Notes: generated by a model from the sequence alone, not told the origin. A stretch of 64,000 bases of DNA from Pseudomonas graminis (GCF_013201545.1 NZ_CP053746.1:248001-312000), one strand, 5' to 3'; positions 35,663 to 45,245 are shown, counted from the stretch's first letter. Numbers and translations: made by a program.

Positions 35663-36094
35663 TTACTCAATTACGTTAAATGTGACCTTGTCCTGGCCAG
35701 ATGGCCGACTATTTCTTACTCCTCCAGCTTTTGTTGTGTGACGGATATTCAACCCCGCGCCAGGAAAAAAGCTTTCGCCTTTAAACTCATGATTTATGCC
35801 TGTCGTACCAGGCTCAATAGGAACACAACGGGTATCACCTCTATACACCCGAAAACACAACTCTACTTCTTCCCCGACGCTTTGAGGATAGCTTGTCGTA
35901 CTCCATTCAATGGATACAACTTTACCGGACTGCTGCCTGCGCGTTTCACGACTGCCAATTGAATAAACAGAAAGTCCCGTACCACCCGGCACCGTGATTC
36001 GATTCGGCGTATCCACCATTGTGACCGAATACTCCCCTGCCGTTGCCGACATTGAGGCAAACATAAATACCAGCGATAAATACCGTACATCCAT
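35663..36094 (-). CDS. Small exported protein, faintly FlhE-like
   Basis: 143 residues with signal peptide MDVRYLSLVFMFASMSATAG and an AAGGA site eight bases upstream. The mature part has one cysteine pair (ELCFRVYRGDTRCVPI) and a GTTG turn. This is faintly like FlhE, a periplasmic flagellar accessory protein, but there is no flagellar context, so I leave it unassigned. It sits between two unknown genes of the same cluster, 52-53 bases from each. Confidence 0.55.
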   Translation of the reverse strand: MDVRYLSLVFMFASMSATAGEYSVTMVDTPNRITVPGGTGLSVYSIGSRETRRQQSGKVVSIEWSTTSYPQSVGEEVELCFRVYRGDTRCVPIEPGTTGINHEFKGESFFPGAGLNIRHTTKAGGVRNSRPSGQDKVTFNVIE

Positions 36095-36147
36095 ACCAAA
36101 TATCCTTATTATCGTTTTGCGTTAATCCGAGACGAAGTGCCCGAAAG

Positions 36148-36858
36148 TTACGGAAGCATTTCTGCCGAATTATGAATTTGATTGAGCAGCTCTTTAGGCG
36201 TGACTGTTTCAAATATTGCAGCAAGGCTGTCGCCCAATATCAGCGGCCCATACAGCCCTTCTTCCCGATCCAGATGCGTTTGCTGCACGTCGCGGTAGGC
36301 CTCGGGGTAGATGCTTTTTTCGATTGGCAGCAGCCGGTCGTAGTGCTCGAGCAACCCGCGAAAGACAACCCGCCGCTCGGTGACGCCGCGAGTGGTGGCG
36401 ATCAGTTTGATGAAGAAATCCGAGTCGCTCTGGCGCATGGCTTCATACGCGGCGTAACGCTCAGCCAGGGTGTATGCACCGGTCTCGTTAAACACCACGC
36501 AGCACAGGTCCTGACGCGAGCGCGAGCCGAACGGGTTGTTGGCCGCGCGCCGGCGATTGCTCTGCGCCAGCGCGAAGGCCACCGCCCGTTCGGCCTCGTT
36601 CATACGCTCCGCGTTGCCAAGGCTGCAGAGGTCATCCAGCGCAGGGGCCTGACGTCCCAGTCGCTCGACCTCTGCACTGAAGGTGGCAAAGATGCCGTGT
36701 GGCCCGAGCCATTGCTTGTGCAGCTCGCTCAACTGGTCTCGGGACAGTTGGCTTTGCTCATCGACCAATTGCTGAAACGCAGTGGAGACGTCCGAAATGT
36801 GGTGTGCCTCGATGTGCTGTTGTTTCAAAGGCTCAGACGTTGCGACTTGAATGGTCAT
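36148..36858 (-). CDS. Unknown protein, accessory cluster
   Basis: 236 residues from the ATG at 36858, chosen because AAGG lies at proper distance; an ATG three codons earlier sits on top of that site. Predicted mainly helical, soluble, no signal peptide. Features such as NNPFGSRSRQDLCCVVFNE and TLAERYAAYEAMR are not known to me. Between the LuxR-type regulator gene and the small exported protein; probably in their transcript or regulon. Confidence 0.55.
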   Translation of the reverse strand: MTIQVATSEPLKQQHIEAHHISDVSTAFQQLVDEQSQLSRDQLSELHKQWLGPHGIFATFSAEVERLGRQAPALDDLCSLGNAERMNEAERAVAFALAQSNRRRAANNPFGSRSRQDLCCVVFNETGAYTLAERYAAYEAMRQSDSDFFIKLIATTRGVTERRVVFRGLLEHYDRLLPIEKSIYPEAYRDVQQTHLDREEGLYGPLILGDSLAAIFETVTPKELLNQIHNSAEMLP

Positions 36859-37046
36859 CGATTCCATCCTTATTATTGATCATTATTGTGGGTGCGCCTT
36901 GACGAGCACTTTTATTGAAGAAATCAAAGCACTGACAGCGAAGTCATTATTCAAAAAATCGCGCATTACGAAACACACGCCACCGCAGCAAATCTCGATG
37001 ACGACGGGTTATAAGTGTGGACTATCAAATTGGGTTAATTATGCAC

Positions 37047-37319
37047 TTACCGGTCAACGGAACAATCCGTCAGATGTAGGGGTGTGGCCAGTTTTTTCTT
37101 TCTCGGCGCCGTGATGTGCAGCGCAATGAGCTGTGCGCGATTCTTCACCTCGTTCTTTCGCAGCAATGCCGAAACGTGGTCGCGGGCCGTGTAATCACTG
37201 ATCCCCAGCCGTTGCGCGATGTCTTTGTTGGTATGCCCCTCCAGCAAGAGAAGCAGGACTTCCTGCTCTCGGGGAGTGGCTTTATTTAATCGCTTACGCT
37301 TGCGTTCTTCTTCCAACAT
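37047..37319 (-). CDS. LuxR-type HTH regulator lacking a sensor domain
   Basis: 90 residues, essentially one GerE/LuxR-C helix-turn-helix: KATPREQEVLLLLLEGHTNK then DIAQRLGISDYTARDHVSAL. There is no autoinducer-binding or receiver domain. GAGGG precedes the ATG. It heads the minus-strand accessory cluster 34723-37319 and is the obvious candidate for its regulator. A 190-base AT-rich gap separates it from the next gene. Confidence 0.8.
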   Translation of the reverse strand: MLEEERKRKRLNKATPREQEVLLLLLEGHTNKDIAQRLGISDYTARDHVSALLRKNEVKNRAQLIALHITAPRKKKLATPLHLTDCSVDR

Positions 37320-37711
37320 TCGCCCTCAACCGTCTCTGCGACTTGCCGACCCCAGCATGACATCTGCCTGGGCTGTGACATTGTTTTTATTGATATTCAG
37401 GTTTTTAACGCTTTAATGATTTACACAGTCAAGCCCGGTTAATAACCGAACAATAACAAGTAAACTTTCCTACAGATATTCGCGAAGCATCCCTACTCAA
37501 TCACGCAGACAAACTATTCGAACACGACCCCAGTAAAGGCCGTGTGGATATATAAAAGCGGGTCAGTTGTATAGACAGGGACAATAAACGCTGCAAATGA
37601 TAATTACAATCATCTGTTACAAATCAGGGGATCAATCTCGTTTGGAATGGCACGGATTTGAAATCCGCACCACTGACTCGACACGGGCGCCATTGCGACG
37701 CCCCTGCCCTC
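37320..37711. other. 390-base AT-rich gap with a tRNA-Ser-like scar
   Basis: No gene. The left part is AT-rich and probably contains the LuxR-gene promoter. At 37641-37695 lies a sequence like part of tRNA-Ser(UGA): an anticodon-arm-like GGATTTGAAATCC with loop TTTGAAA, and a terminal GGGCGCCA, but acceptor and T arms are not restorable. Confidence 0.35.
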
Positions 37712-39031
37712 TCAATTTCCAGCTCGCGCTACCCGCGGATCATCGACCTGCATGCCCTTGCGCAGGCCAAAGAACATGGCCGTCACCAGACCGACCGTGC
37801 CCATGATCACGCAATAACCGACGCACACCCACGGGCTCCAGGGCATCAAGGCGATCAGCGCCAGCGGCGTGGTGCTTGCCCACAATGCGTAGCTGATGTT
37901 GTAGGTGAGCGAGATGCCGGAGACGCGAATGTTCGCCGGGAACAGTCCGACCATCACCGAAGGCACGACGCCGACAATGCCACAGGCCAGGCCGGCCAAC
38001 GCGTAAGCGATGCTCAACGGCAACCAGTGACTGACCAGACTGGCGTAAAGCACGCCGACGCCGACGGGCAGCAACAGGCTGTAAAGCACTACGCCACGCC
38101 AGGCGCCAATGCGATCGACCAACATGCCGGCCAACACGCAGCCGATGTTCAAGAAAACGATGCCGACGCTGCTCAGGGCGAACGTGTCGCTGGGACTCAT
38201 GCCGAAGCGCTGCTGCATCACCGTAGGCGTGATGACCACCAGCGTCACGACAGCGGACGTCAGCACGCAGGTCAGCAACGCCGCCGGCAGCAGAGATTGC
38301 CGGTGCTGGCGTAGGACAGCGCGCAGCGGCAGTTCAGTCATGCCCTCGCGTTGGGCATGCATCGCCATGAACACCGGCGTTTCGCTCAGCCAGCGTCGCA
38401 GCCACACGCCGATAACGCCGAACACGCCGCCCATCAGAAACGGGATGCGCCAGGCGTAATCGAGGATTTCCGCGTGGCTGAACACTTTCGCCAGCCAGGT
38501 CGCGGTCAGCGCACCGATCAGGTAACCGAAGGTCAGTCCGGCCTGCAGAACACCCAGCGCATAACCGCGATGGCCTTTCGGCGCGTGCTCGGCGACGAAC
38601 ACCCAGGCGCTCGGCACTTCGCCGCCGACGGCCGCCCCCTGAAGGATGCGCAGCGCCAGCAGAGCCAGCGGTGCCCAGTAGCCGATGTCGGCATAGGTCG
38701 GCATCACGCCGATCAGCAGACAGGGCAACGCCATCATCAGGATGCTGAGGCTGAACACGCGCTTGCGCCCCAGTTTGTCGGCGAAGTGCGCCATCAGAAT
38801 GCCGCCCAGCGGGCGCGCCAGGTAGCCGGTGACGAAGATGCCGAAGCTTTGCAGCAGGCGCAGCCACTCGGGCATTTCCGGCGGGAAGAACAGCTGACTG
38901 AGCGTCAGGGCGAAAAACACGAAAATAATGAAATCGTAGATTTCCAGCGCCCCGCCCAGTGCCGCCAGGCCAAGGGTTTTGTAGTCTCCCCGGCTGATGG
39001 GTTGTGGGCGTGGTCGAAGAATGGCTGTCAT
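37712..39031 (-). CDS. MFS transporter, metabolite:H+ symporter (MHS) family
   Basis: 439 residues from the ATG at 39031. The start region RGDYKTLGLAALGGALEIYDFIIF and the TM2-3 loop GGILMAHFADKLGRKRVF are typical of the MHS group (ProP, citrate, ketoglutarate carriers), as is RILQGAAVGGEVPSA. Twelve membrane helices. Single gene; substrate probably a small carboxylate or compatible solute, not resolvable. Confidence 0.85.
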   Translation of the reverse strand: MTAILRPRPQPISRGDYKTLGLAALGGALEIYDFIIFVFFALTLSQLFFPPEMPEWLRLLQSFGIFVTGYLARPLGGILMAHFADKLGRKRVFSLSILMMALPCLLIGVMPTYADIGYWAPLALLALRILQGAAVGGEVPSAWVFVAEHAPKGHRGYALGVLQAGLTFGYLIGALTATWLAKVFSHAEILDYAWRIPFLMGGVFGVIGVWLRRWLSETPVFMAMHAQREGMTELPLRAVLRQHRQSLLPAALLTCVLTSAVVTLVVITPTVMQQRFGMSPSDTFALSSVGIVFLNIGCVLAGMLVDRIGAWRGVVLYSLLLPVGVGVLYASLVSHWLPLSIAYALAGLACGIVGVVPSVMVGLFPANIRVSGISLTYNISYALWASTTPLALIALMPWSPWVCVGYCVIMGTVGLVTAMFFGLRKGMQVDDPRVARAGN

Positions 39032-39146
39032 GAAAGACCCCAAATCACAGGTTGAAACGCACTCGGGTGCGACAAAGGCGCGCAGGATAACAAAGCTGAA
39101 GGCTTGCGGGCGGATCGCTGACGGCTGACGCGTTTCAGCGGCTGAT

Positions 39147-41318
39147 TTAAAAATTCACCGTCGCCGAAACCCGCGCCGTACGCGGTGCGCCGAGGAACAG
39201 GTAATCGTCCCCCAGGTATTCGCCCGCGTCGCGCCAGTAGCGCTTGTCGAAGAGGTTGTCGACGGTCAGGCGCAAGACCGTGTCGTAGCCCTCGATCTTT
39301 GTGCTGTAGCGGCTGCCTGCGTTGAACACCGCGTAGTCGTCGACTTTCACCGAGCCTTCGCGGTTGGCGTATTTGCTGGCGCTGTATTGCACGCCGCCCA
39401 ACAGCGCCAGCCCTTGAACCGGCAGTGCGTAATCGGCTGAGAGGCTGCCGCGGAATTTGGGCACGTTGATCGCCTGATGATCCTCATACGCCGCGGTGCC
39501 GCTGTCTTCCACCCGTGCGCGAATGGCCGCGACGCTGGCCGACATCTGCAACTGCGAGGTCACGTAGCCGTTGGCGCTCAGCTCGACGCCGGTGTTTTTC
39601 TGCTGGCCTTGCTGGACGAAGGTCAGGCTGCCGTCGTCCTGAGGTTTCGAATACTGATAGGCCTGGCGGGTTTGAAACACCGCTGCGGTGAAGCTCATGC
39701 GGCGCCAGTCGTATTTGATCCCGGCTTCCAATTGACGAGAGATCGTCGGCGCGAGGATTTCCCCGACATTGCTGTCGAACACCGACGCCGTGCCGCCCAG
39801 GGACAACCCTTTGCTGTAACTGGTGTACAGCGAAACGTTGTCGATGGGTTTGTAGATCAGCGCGGCCTGGGGCAGGAAGATCCAGCGCTCGGTGTGCCGG
39901 TTGTCGCTGCCGTCCTCGTTGTAGGCCTTTTCATCGAGCTTCACTTCACGCCCGCCGATCACTGTCTGCCAGTGTTCGTTGAAGCTGATGCGGTCGGTGG
40001 CGAAAAGCCCGTACTGGCGGCTGTCCAGGCGCCGTTCGGTGTGGCCCACGGACAGGTCCGACGGCGCGAAGCTGTCCGGCGTCTCGTTGATATTGCCGGA
40101 GCCGACGTATTCGCTGAAATACGGCCGAGTGTCGACCGTGCGACGGAACGCGCTGCTGCCGAAGGTCAGCTCATGCTTGAGCCAGCCGGTGTCGAACAGG
40201 CCGGTCATTGACGCTTCGACTTCATCGTTGCGTCGCGTGTCGTCCGGGCTGCGGAAGTCGTAGATGTCGTAACCGCCGCTTGGCGTGAAATGCCCTGTCA
40301 GCGGCTCGGCAGGACAGTCGCTCTGGTAGTAGCAGCCGTAGGCGAAAGCGCTGTAATCGTCGATGACCACGCGGCTGCGTGACGCGCTGAGGCTGGCTTT
40401 CCAGTCGTCGCTGAGGCGGTATTCGTAGCGCCCGGTCATGTTCAGCGAGTCGATGCCCACCGGGTTCGAGCCGCTTTGATAGCCCAGCAGTTTGCGCGGT
40501 GAAGCGTCATGGGGCAGCTCGGCGCCGCCCAGCAGCTGATAGCCCGGCACCGAGCGCTGTTCCTTGGTCTGGTATTCGACGTCGAGCTGCAGGGTGGATT
40601 GGTCGTTGATGTTCCAGTCGAACGCCAGCGAGGCGAAATCCCGCTGGCCATTGGCGTGCTCGACGTAAGAGCGGATGTCCTCGTGGGCAACGTTGGCGCG
40701 CAGGCCGAATTGCTTTTCGCTGCCGAACCAGCCGCCGACGTCCGTGGCGATGTAGCGCTCGCCGTGCTCGTTGGTCGAGACGGTCACCGAGCGCACGTCT
40801 TCCGGGCGCTTGGTCTTGTAATTGACCACGCCCGCAGGCTCCGACACGCCGCTCTGCAGGCCCGACAGCCCCTTGAGCAACTCGACCTGATCCTTGTTTT
40901 CCAGCGCCACGTTCTGCTCGCCGGTGATGCTGCGCCCATTGATGCGGTAGCTGTTGGCCGCGTTGAGCGAGAAACCGCGCACGACGAAATTCTCGTAATA
41001 GCCCACCGGCGCATAGCTGTCGCCCACCGACGCGTCGTTGCGCAGGACGTCGCTGAGCAGCTTGGCCTGCTGGTCCTTCAGCCGCTCGGCGGTGAACACC
41101 GATATCGACGCCGGCGTATCGCGCAGCGGCGCTTCGCTGAACCCGCCAACCGACGCGCCACTCGCCTGATAGATCGACTCCTGCTCCCCCGTCACCCGCA
41201 GCGCATCCAGCGTCACCGGCTCGGCTTCCTGAGCCGCCAGCCACGGCGAAGCGAAAGCGATACTCAGCGGCAACAGCCGACGGGTGAAACCGGCAGCGGG
41301 ACGGGACGAGGTGATCAT
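39147..41318 (-). CDS. TonB-dependent siderophore receptor
   Basis: About 723 residues from the ATG at 41318, with a possible longer start at 41366. A signal peptide (RRLLPLSIAFASPWLAAQ) is followed by a TonB-box-like VTLDALRVTG, the plug domain (DTPASISVFTAERLKDQQAK; NFVVRGFSLN) and a 22-strand barrel ending in FLGAPRTARVSATVNF with terminal Phe. No N-terminal STN signalling domain, so it would not act through a FecI/FecR cascade. Outer-membrane uptake of a ferric siderophore, ligand unknown; ferric-siderophore receptors of the FoxA/FhuE type are the closest in layout. Confidence 0.9.
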   Translation of the reverse strand: MITSSRPAAGFTRRLLPLSIAFASPWLAAQEAEPVTLDALRVTGEQESIYQASGASVGGFSEAPLRDTPASISVFTAERLKDQQAKLLSDVLRNDASVGDSYAPVGYYENFVVRGFSLNAANSYRINGRSITGEQNVALENKDQVELLKGLSGLQSGVSEPAGVVNYKTKRPEDVRSVTVSTNEHGERYIATDVGGWFGSEKQFGLRANVAHEDIRSYVEHANGQRDFASLAFDWNINDQSTLQLDVEYQTKEQRSVPGYQLLGGAELPHDASPRKLLGYQSGSNPVGIDSLNMTGRYEYRLSDDWKASLSASRSRVVIDDYSAFAYGCYYQSDCPAEPLTGHFTPSGGYDIYDFRSPDDTRRNDEVEASMTGLFDTGWLKHELTFGSSAFRRTVDTRPYFSEYVGSGNINETPDSFAPSDLSVGHTERRLDSRQYGLFATDRISFNEHWQTVIGGREVKLDEKAYNEDGSDNRHTERWIFLPQAALIYKPIDNVSLYTSYSKGLSLGGTASVFDSNVGEILAPTISRQLEAGIKYDWRRMSFTAAVFQTRQAYQYSKPQDDGSLTFVQQGQQKNTGVELSANGYVTSQLQMSASVAAIRARVEDSGTAAYEDHQAINVPKFRGSLSADYALPVQGLALLGGVQYSASKYANREGSVKVDDYAVFNAGSRYSTKIEGYDTVLRLTVDNLFDKRYWRDAGEYLGDDYLFLGAPRTARVSATVNF

Positions 41319-41450
41319 CGGCGGGTGAGTTCCTGGTGATGGACAGTCGGGCAGGGAGAAACGCAAGCCAGTTCGGCGGCGCCTCTTTTACGTTCTGCGC
41401 GGCGTTTTTACAACCGGGATGATTTGGAATTCGGCATACGGACGGCTTTC

Positions 41451-41540
41451 GTAGGACCGGCTTCAGCCGGGAAGACTGCGACACTGACAACACAAACGCG
41501 TCGGATGTACCGGCCCCTTCCCGGCTAAAGCCGGTGCTAC
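41451..41540. repeat. REPIN (GGACCGGCTT family)
   Basis: Two inverted REP arms, GTAGGACCGGCTTCAGCCGG at 41451 and CCGGCTAAAGCCGGTGCTAC ending at 41540, separated by about 42 bases; upstream of the receptor gene, downstream of the sugar dehydrogenase gene. Confidence 0.85.
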
Positions 41541-41585
41541 TCGATAACGTTAGTCATCGTTTTAGGCAGCAACTTCAGGGCAGGC

Positions 41586-42767
41586 CTACTGCTCCACCTT
41601 CAGACCCACCTTCAACAATTTCCCGTTGTCCTCATCCGTCAGGACATACACGTACCCATCCGGCCCCTGGCGCACGTCGCGGATGCGGGACTTGAGCTCA
41701 CCGAGCAAACGCTCTTCGTGGACCACCTTGTCGTCCTTGAGCTCCAGACGGATCAGATCATCGGACGCCAGCGCACCGATGAAGACGTTATGGTCCCACG
41801 CTTTGAATGTGCTTGAGTCGTAGAACGCCATGCCGCTGATGCCTGGGGACTTCTCCCACACATGGAAGGGGTTTTTCACGCCCTCGACGATCTTGCCCTT
41901 GGACTCGGAGATCGGCTCGCCGCTGTAGTCGATGCCGAAGGTCGAGATCGGCCAGCCGTAATTGGCGGCGCGTTCGATGATGTTGATTTCGTCGCCGCCA
42001 CGCGGGCCGTGCTCGTTGGTCCACAGCGTGCCGGTCCAGGGGTTGAGCGCGGCGCCCTGTTGATTGCGATGACCGTAGCTCCAGATTTCCGGCCGCACGT
42101 TCTTCTGGCCGACAAAGGGGTTGTCCTTGGGCACGGTGCCGTCGGGGTACAGGCGCACGACCTTGCCTTGCAGTTTGTCGAGGTCCTGAGCTGTGGCCCG
42201 GTCGTTGTTTTCGCCCAGTGCGATGAACATGTAACCGTCGCGATCAAAGACGATGCGCGAGCCGAAATGGTTGCCCACCGACAGTTTCGGCTGCTGTTGG
42301 AAGATGCGGGTGAAGCCTTCAAGCTTAGTCATGTCCTCCGAGAGCCTTGCGCGCCCCGCCGCCGTGCCGCCGGTTTTACCATCGCTTGCGGCCTCGGAGT
42401 AGGTCAGGTAGACCATGCGGTCCTTGGCGAAATCCGGCGACAACTCGACGTCCAGCAAACCGCCCTGCCCTTGCACCCAGACCTTCGGCACGCCGGAGAT
42501 CGGTGCCGACAACTTGCCGTCAGGCGTCACCCGACGCAGGTTGCCCGTGCGCTCGGTGACCAGCATGCCCTGGGCGTTCGGCAGAAACGCAACCGCCCAC
42601 GGATGCTGCAAACCGCCGACGACCTCATCGACGGTCAGCGTGCCGTTCTCGCTCTGGTAGGTCGCGGCAGTGGCCTGCACGGAGACGCCCAATAACGCGG
42701 AGGCACAGAGGGTCGCTAGCAGGGTTTTGCGGAGGGCGAGCTTATGAAAAGGGGTGGCGCGCAACAT
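41586..42767 (-). CDS. PQQ-dependent soluble sugar dehydrogenase
   Basis: 393 residues from the ATG at 42767 (AAGGA eight bases upstream). The signal peptide ends near VQATA. Six-bladed propeller features include QHPWAVAFLPNAQGMLVTER, GQGGLLDVELSPDF, YSYGHRNQQGAALNPWTG-like GHRNQQG and NEHGPRGGDEIN. These match aldose sugar dehydrogenases of the YliI/GdhB group, which oxidise aldoses in the periplasm using PQQ. Followed on the same strand by nothing until the receptor; a small exported protein precedes it. Confidence 0.9.
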   Translation of the reverse strand: MLRATPFHKLALRKTLLATLCASALLGVSVQATAATYQSENGTLTVDEVVGGLQHPWAVAFLPNAQGMLVTERTGNLRRVTPDGKLSAPISGVPKVWVQGQGGLLDVELSPDFAKDRMVYLTYSEAASDGKTGGTAAGRARLSEDMTKLEGFTRIFQQQPKLSVGNHFGSRIVFDRDGYMFIALGENNDRATAQDLDKLQGKVVRLYPDGTVPKDNPFVGQKNVRPEIWSYGHRNQQGAALNPWTGTLWTNEHGPRGGDEINIIERAANYGWPISTFGIDYSGEPISESKGKIVEGVKNPFHVWEKSPGISGMAFYDSSTFKAWDHNVFIGALASDDLIRLELKDDKVVHEERLLGELKSRIRDVRQGPDGYVYVLTDEDNGKLLKVGLKVEQ

Positions 42768-42808
42768 AGGCAATTCCTTCTGAAATGGAAGAGAGGCTGG
42801 CAGTGGTT

Positions 42809-43153
42809 TCAGTTGCTGCGGCGTTCGGTATCGCTGGAAGGTCGAGCAGGTTGTTGCCGGGTCGGATAACCGTTGCCGATGCCACCGTTTTCAAGGGTGG
42901 GCGGACGGGTTTGAGTGGGCCCTATATTAGGCCCACCGACACGTGGTGCGATGGATTCGGTGCCCTGACGGCTGTTGGGGTTGGCACGGCGGACGGCGCC
43001 GTTGTCGGGAACATTGATCGAGCGGCTCGGGTAACCGGCGGCCGCCAGCAGAAGCGGCGAGTGCGCGGTGTGCTCATCGGCCTGCGCCAGGCCAGCGAAT
43101 AACAGCCCGCCGAGCAAGACGACGGCGAGGCGTCGCGGAAAAGGGTTCATCAT
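42809..43153 (-). CDS. Small exported protein, Pro/Asn-rich
   Basis: 114 residues starting MMNPFPRRLAVVLLGGLLFA, with signal peptide cleavage near GLAQA/DEH. The mature part is low-complexity, rich in Pro, Asn, Arg and Gly (GGPNIGPTQTRPPTLENGGI), without domains. AAGG lies just upstream. 41 bases upstream of the PQQ dehydrogenase gene on the same strand, so perhaps cotranscribed. Confidence 0.6.
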   Translation of the reverse strand: MMNPFPRRLAVVLLGGLLFAGLAQADEHTAHSPLLLAAAGYPSRSINVPDNGAVRRANPNSRQGTESIAPRVGGPNIGPTQTRPPTLENGGIGNGYPTRQQPARPSSDTERRSN

Positions 43154-43409
43154 TTACCTTCTGTGGGATGGGTAACGATTCCGGTCTTTGATGGCGCTCG
43201 AGCGCGTAGGTTCGCGCTGTCACGGTGGATGAGCAACGTGTAGGACCTTTCGCTTTGTAACAAGAGTAGTCGGCGACCCGCCGGACCTTCACGCGCGCCG
43301 ACACTTCGTCGCCCGCTGCACAATTCTTCCAGACCTGCCGTAAGCGGCGCGGTAACGTGTCCAAGAATGATTGAATGACCTAACCAGCCACCCCTCCCGA
43401 GGCCCCGCA

Positions 43410-44246
43410 ATGTCCGACCGTAACTGGATCGAGCTCAAGCAGGACGCCACGTCCGGCATCGAGACCGTGCGCGCGCATTTCGAGGGCCATGCCTACGACC
43501 CGCACTGGCACGACAGTTATCTGGTGGGCATCACCGAACAGGGTCTGCAGCAATTCAATTGCCGTCGACAGCAGCACAACAGCACGCCGGGCAAAGTGTT
43601 TCTGCTCGAACCGGGCGACATCCACGACGGCACGGCTCCGGAAGCGGGCGGCTTCACCTACCGCACGTTGTACCTGGATCCGCGCTGGCTGGACCGGGAA
43701 TTGCGCGCGCAGTTTGAAGAAGCGCCGGACAACGCCCAACTGAGCTTCGCCGCGACGCTGGCGGAAGACCCGCGCCTGGCCATCGCCACCGCCAACGCCT
43801 TCGAAGCGATGCACCACGATGAACTGCGCATCGTCCGCCAGACCGCGCTGGATCACCTGCTCGCCAACCTGACCAGCCACCTGCGCTGGCGCACCCTGAT
43901 CACGCCCGATCCGCGCCTGCCACTGGTGGCCCAGCGAGCGCGTGATTATCTGCACAGCCACTTGCATCAGGACATCGGTCTGGATGATCTGGCCCATGTG
44001 ACCGGCGTGGACCGTTTCCGCCTGAGCCGCGCGTTCAAGGCTGCGTTCGGCATGGCGCCCCATGCCTACCTGATCCAGTTGCGCCTGACCCGCGCACGAC
44101 ATCTGCTGGCGCGGGGCGAGGCACCTGTCAGCGTCGCGGCGGCCTTGGGTTTTGCCGACCAAAGCCATCTGGGCCGCTGGTTCCAGCGCGCCTATCGCAT
44201 GACCCCCGCAGACTACCGCCGACGCTGCTCAAACGTTCCAGACTGA
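43410..44246 (+). CDS. AraC-family regulator with cupin sensor
   Basis: 278 residues from the ATG at 43410. An N-terminal cupin-like ligand domain (HFEGHAYDPHWHDSYLVGIT; LLEPGDIHDG) precedes two helix-turn-helix motifs, DIGLDDLAHVTGVDRFRLSR and APVSVAAALGFADQSHLGRW, with the AraC signature FQRAYRMTPADYR. A LysE exporter gene follows 54 bases downstream on the same strand; this regulator-exporter pairing is common, the regulator sensing the exported metabolite. Confidence 0.88.
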   Translation: MSDRNWIELKQDATSGIETVRAHFEGHAYDPHWHDSYLVGITEQGLQQFNCRRQQHNSTPGKVFLLEPGDIHDGTAPEAGGFTYRTLYLDPRWLDRELRAQFEEAPDNAQLSFAATLAEDPRLAIATANAFEAMHHDELRIVRQTALDHLLANLTSHLRWRTLITPDPRLPLVAQRARDYLHSHLHQDIGLDDLAHVTGVDRFRLSRAFKAAFGMAPHAYLIQLRLTRARHLLARGEAPVSVAAALGFADQSHLGRWFQRAYRMTPADYRRRCSNVPD

Positions 44247-44300
44247 CTGCCGACTGCGCGCCGATCATTGCCCCACGATCAATGACCGCCGAGCTATCCC

Positions 44301-44903
44301 ATGCAAACCCTCCTGCCCTTTCTGCTGTTCGCCTTCGTCGCTTCCATCACGCCCGGGCCGACGAACATCCTCGTACTGACCAACAGCTCGCGCTACGGCC
44401 TGTTGCGCACGCTGCCGATTGTGCTGGGTGCGTGCGCCGGCGCGGCGTTGCTGGTGCTGATGGTCGGCACCGGGCTAGGCGACGTGCTGGCGCGGCATCG
44501 GCAGGTGCAAACGGTGATGTCATGGATCGGAATCGGCTGGTTGACCTGGCTGGCGTGGCAGATCTTCAACGCGCCCGCCGAAGCAGTCGACACGACGCAA
44601 ACCCGCAGCGGTCCGACTCTGGGCTTGTGGGGCGCGGCGAGCCTGCAACTGGTCAATCCGAAAACCTGGATGATGGCGCTGGCCGTGGTCAGCGTCTTTG
44701 CGGGCACCGACGCCGATCGCATGCTGCGGGTGATGTGGCTGTCGCTGGCGTTCTTCCTGGTGTCGATCCCGTGCATGAGCGCCTGGGCCTACCTGGGCGT
44801 CAGCGCCGCGAAATTCTGCCGCTCGGCGCATAGTATGAAGCGCTTTAATCAGGTGATGGCGGTGCTGTTGCTGGTGTCGGCGTGGTTGACGTTGGTGGTG
44901 TGA
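44301..44903 (+). CDS. LysE-family exporter
   Basis: 200 residues, six hydrophobic segments. LLFAFVASITPGPTNILVLTN carries the TPGPTN family motif; LQLVNPKTWMMAL is the second conserved block. Probably cotranscribed with the AraC-family gene upstream. Confidence 0.87.
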   Translation: MQTLLPFLLFAFVASITPGPTNILVLTNSSRYGLLRTLPIVLGACAGAALLVLMVGTGLGDVLARHRQVQTVMSWIGIGWLTWLAWQIFNAPAEAVDTTQTRSGPTLGLWGAASLQLVNPKTWMMALAVVSVFAGTDADRMLRVMWLSLAFFLVSIPCMSAWAYLGVSAAKFCRSAHSMKRFNQVMAVLLLVSAWLTLVV

Positions 44904-45245
44904 AGCACGGGCGGGGCCCAGAGGCATTCGATGGATCTGCCTACGCACAAACCATGGGAGTGACCGCGGTGGCATCCCACCTTCCTCACGAAAGCGGTCT
45001 GCCTGGGCTACCCCTTCTCGCCTGACCCACCGCATTCGTGAGCAAGCTCACTCCCACAAGTTTTCTGCACGGGTCGAGATCTCATGTCAGCCACAGTCTT
45101 GTGGGAGCGAGCTTGCTCGCGAAGGCTTACTTGCAGTGATCTGGCCAGATGACCCGGCCTATCTTTGAGAGCAAGGTGAGGGCCACCCCGGTCACTCCCA
45201 CATGGATGGTGTTTGTCGCCTGATCCAAATCAGGCCTGACGCTGA
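44904..45245. other. 340-base gap with REPs
   Basis: Holds a degenerate REP-like pair near 44953-44992 and a full REPIN at 45034-45125. No gene seen. Confidence 0.6.
45034..45125. repeat. REPIN (GGAGYGAGC family)
   Basis: Inverted arms TTCGTGAGCAAGCTCACTCC at 45036 and GGGAGCGAGCTTGCTCGCGA ending near 45122, separated by about 40 bases. Confidence 0.88.

Noticed and set aside
35663..36094. Naming the exported protein FlhE
   Set aside because: Only the Cys pair and GTT turn resemble FlhE, and no flagellar gene is near.
37641..37695. Functional tRNA-Ser gene
   Set aside because: Only the anticodon-arm-like portion and a CCA-like end are visible; acceptor stem, variable arm and T arm cannot be built.
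39147..41318. Link between the TonB receptor and the FecI-like sigma factor at 48451
   Set aside because: The receptor lacks the N-terminal signalling domain needed for such a cascade, and the genes are 7 kb apart.
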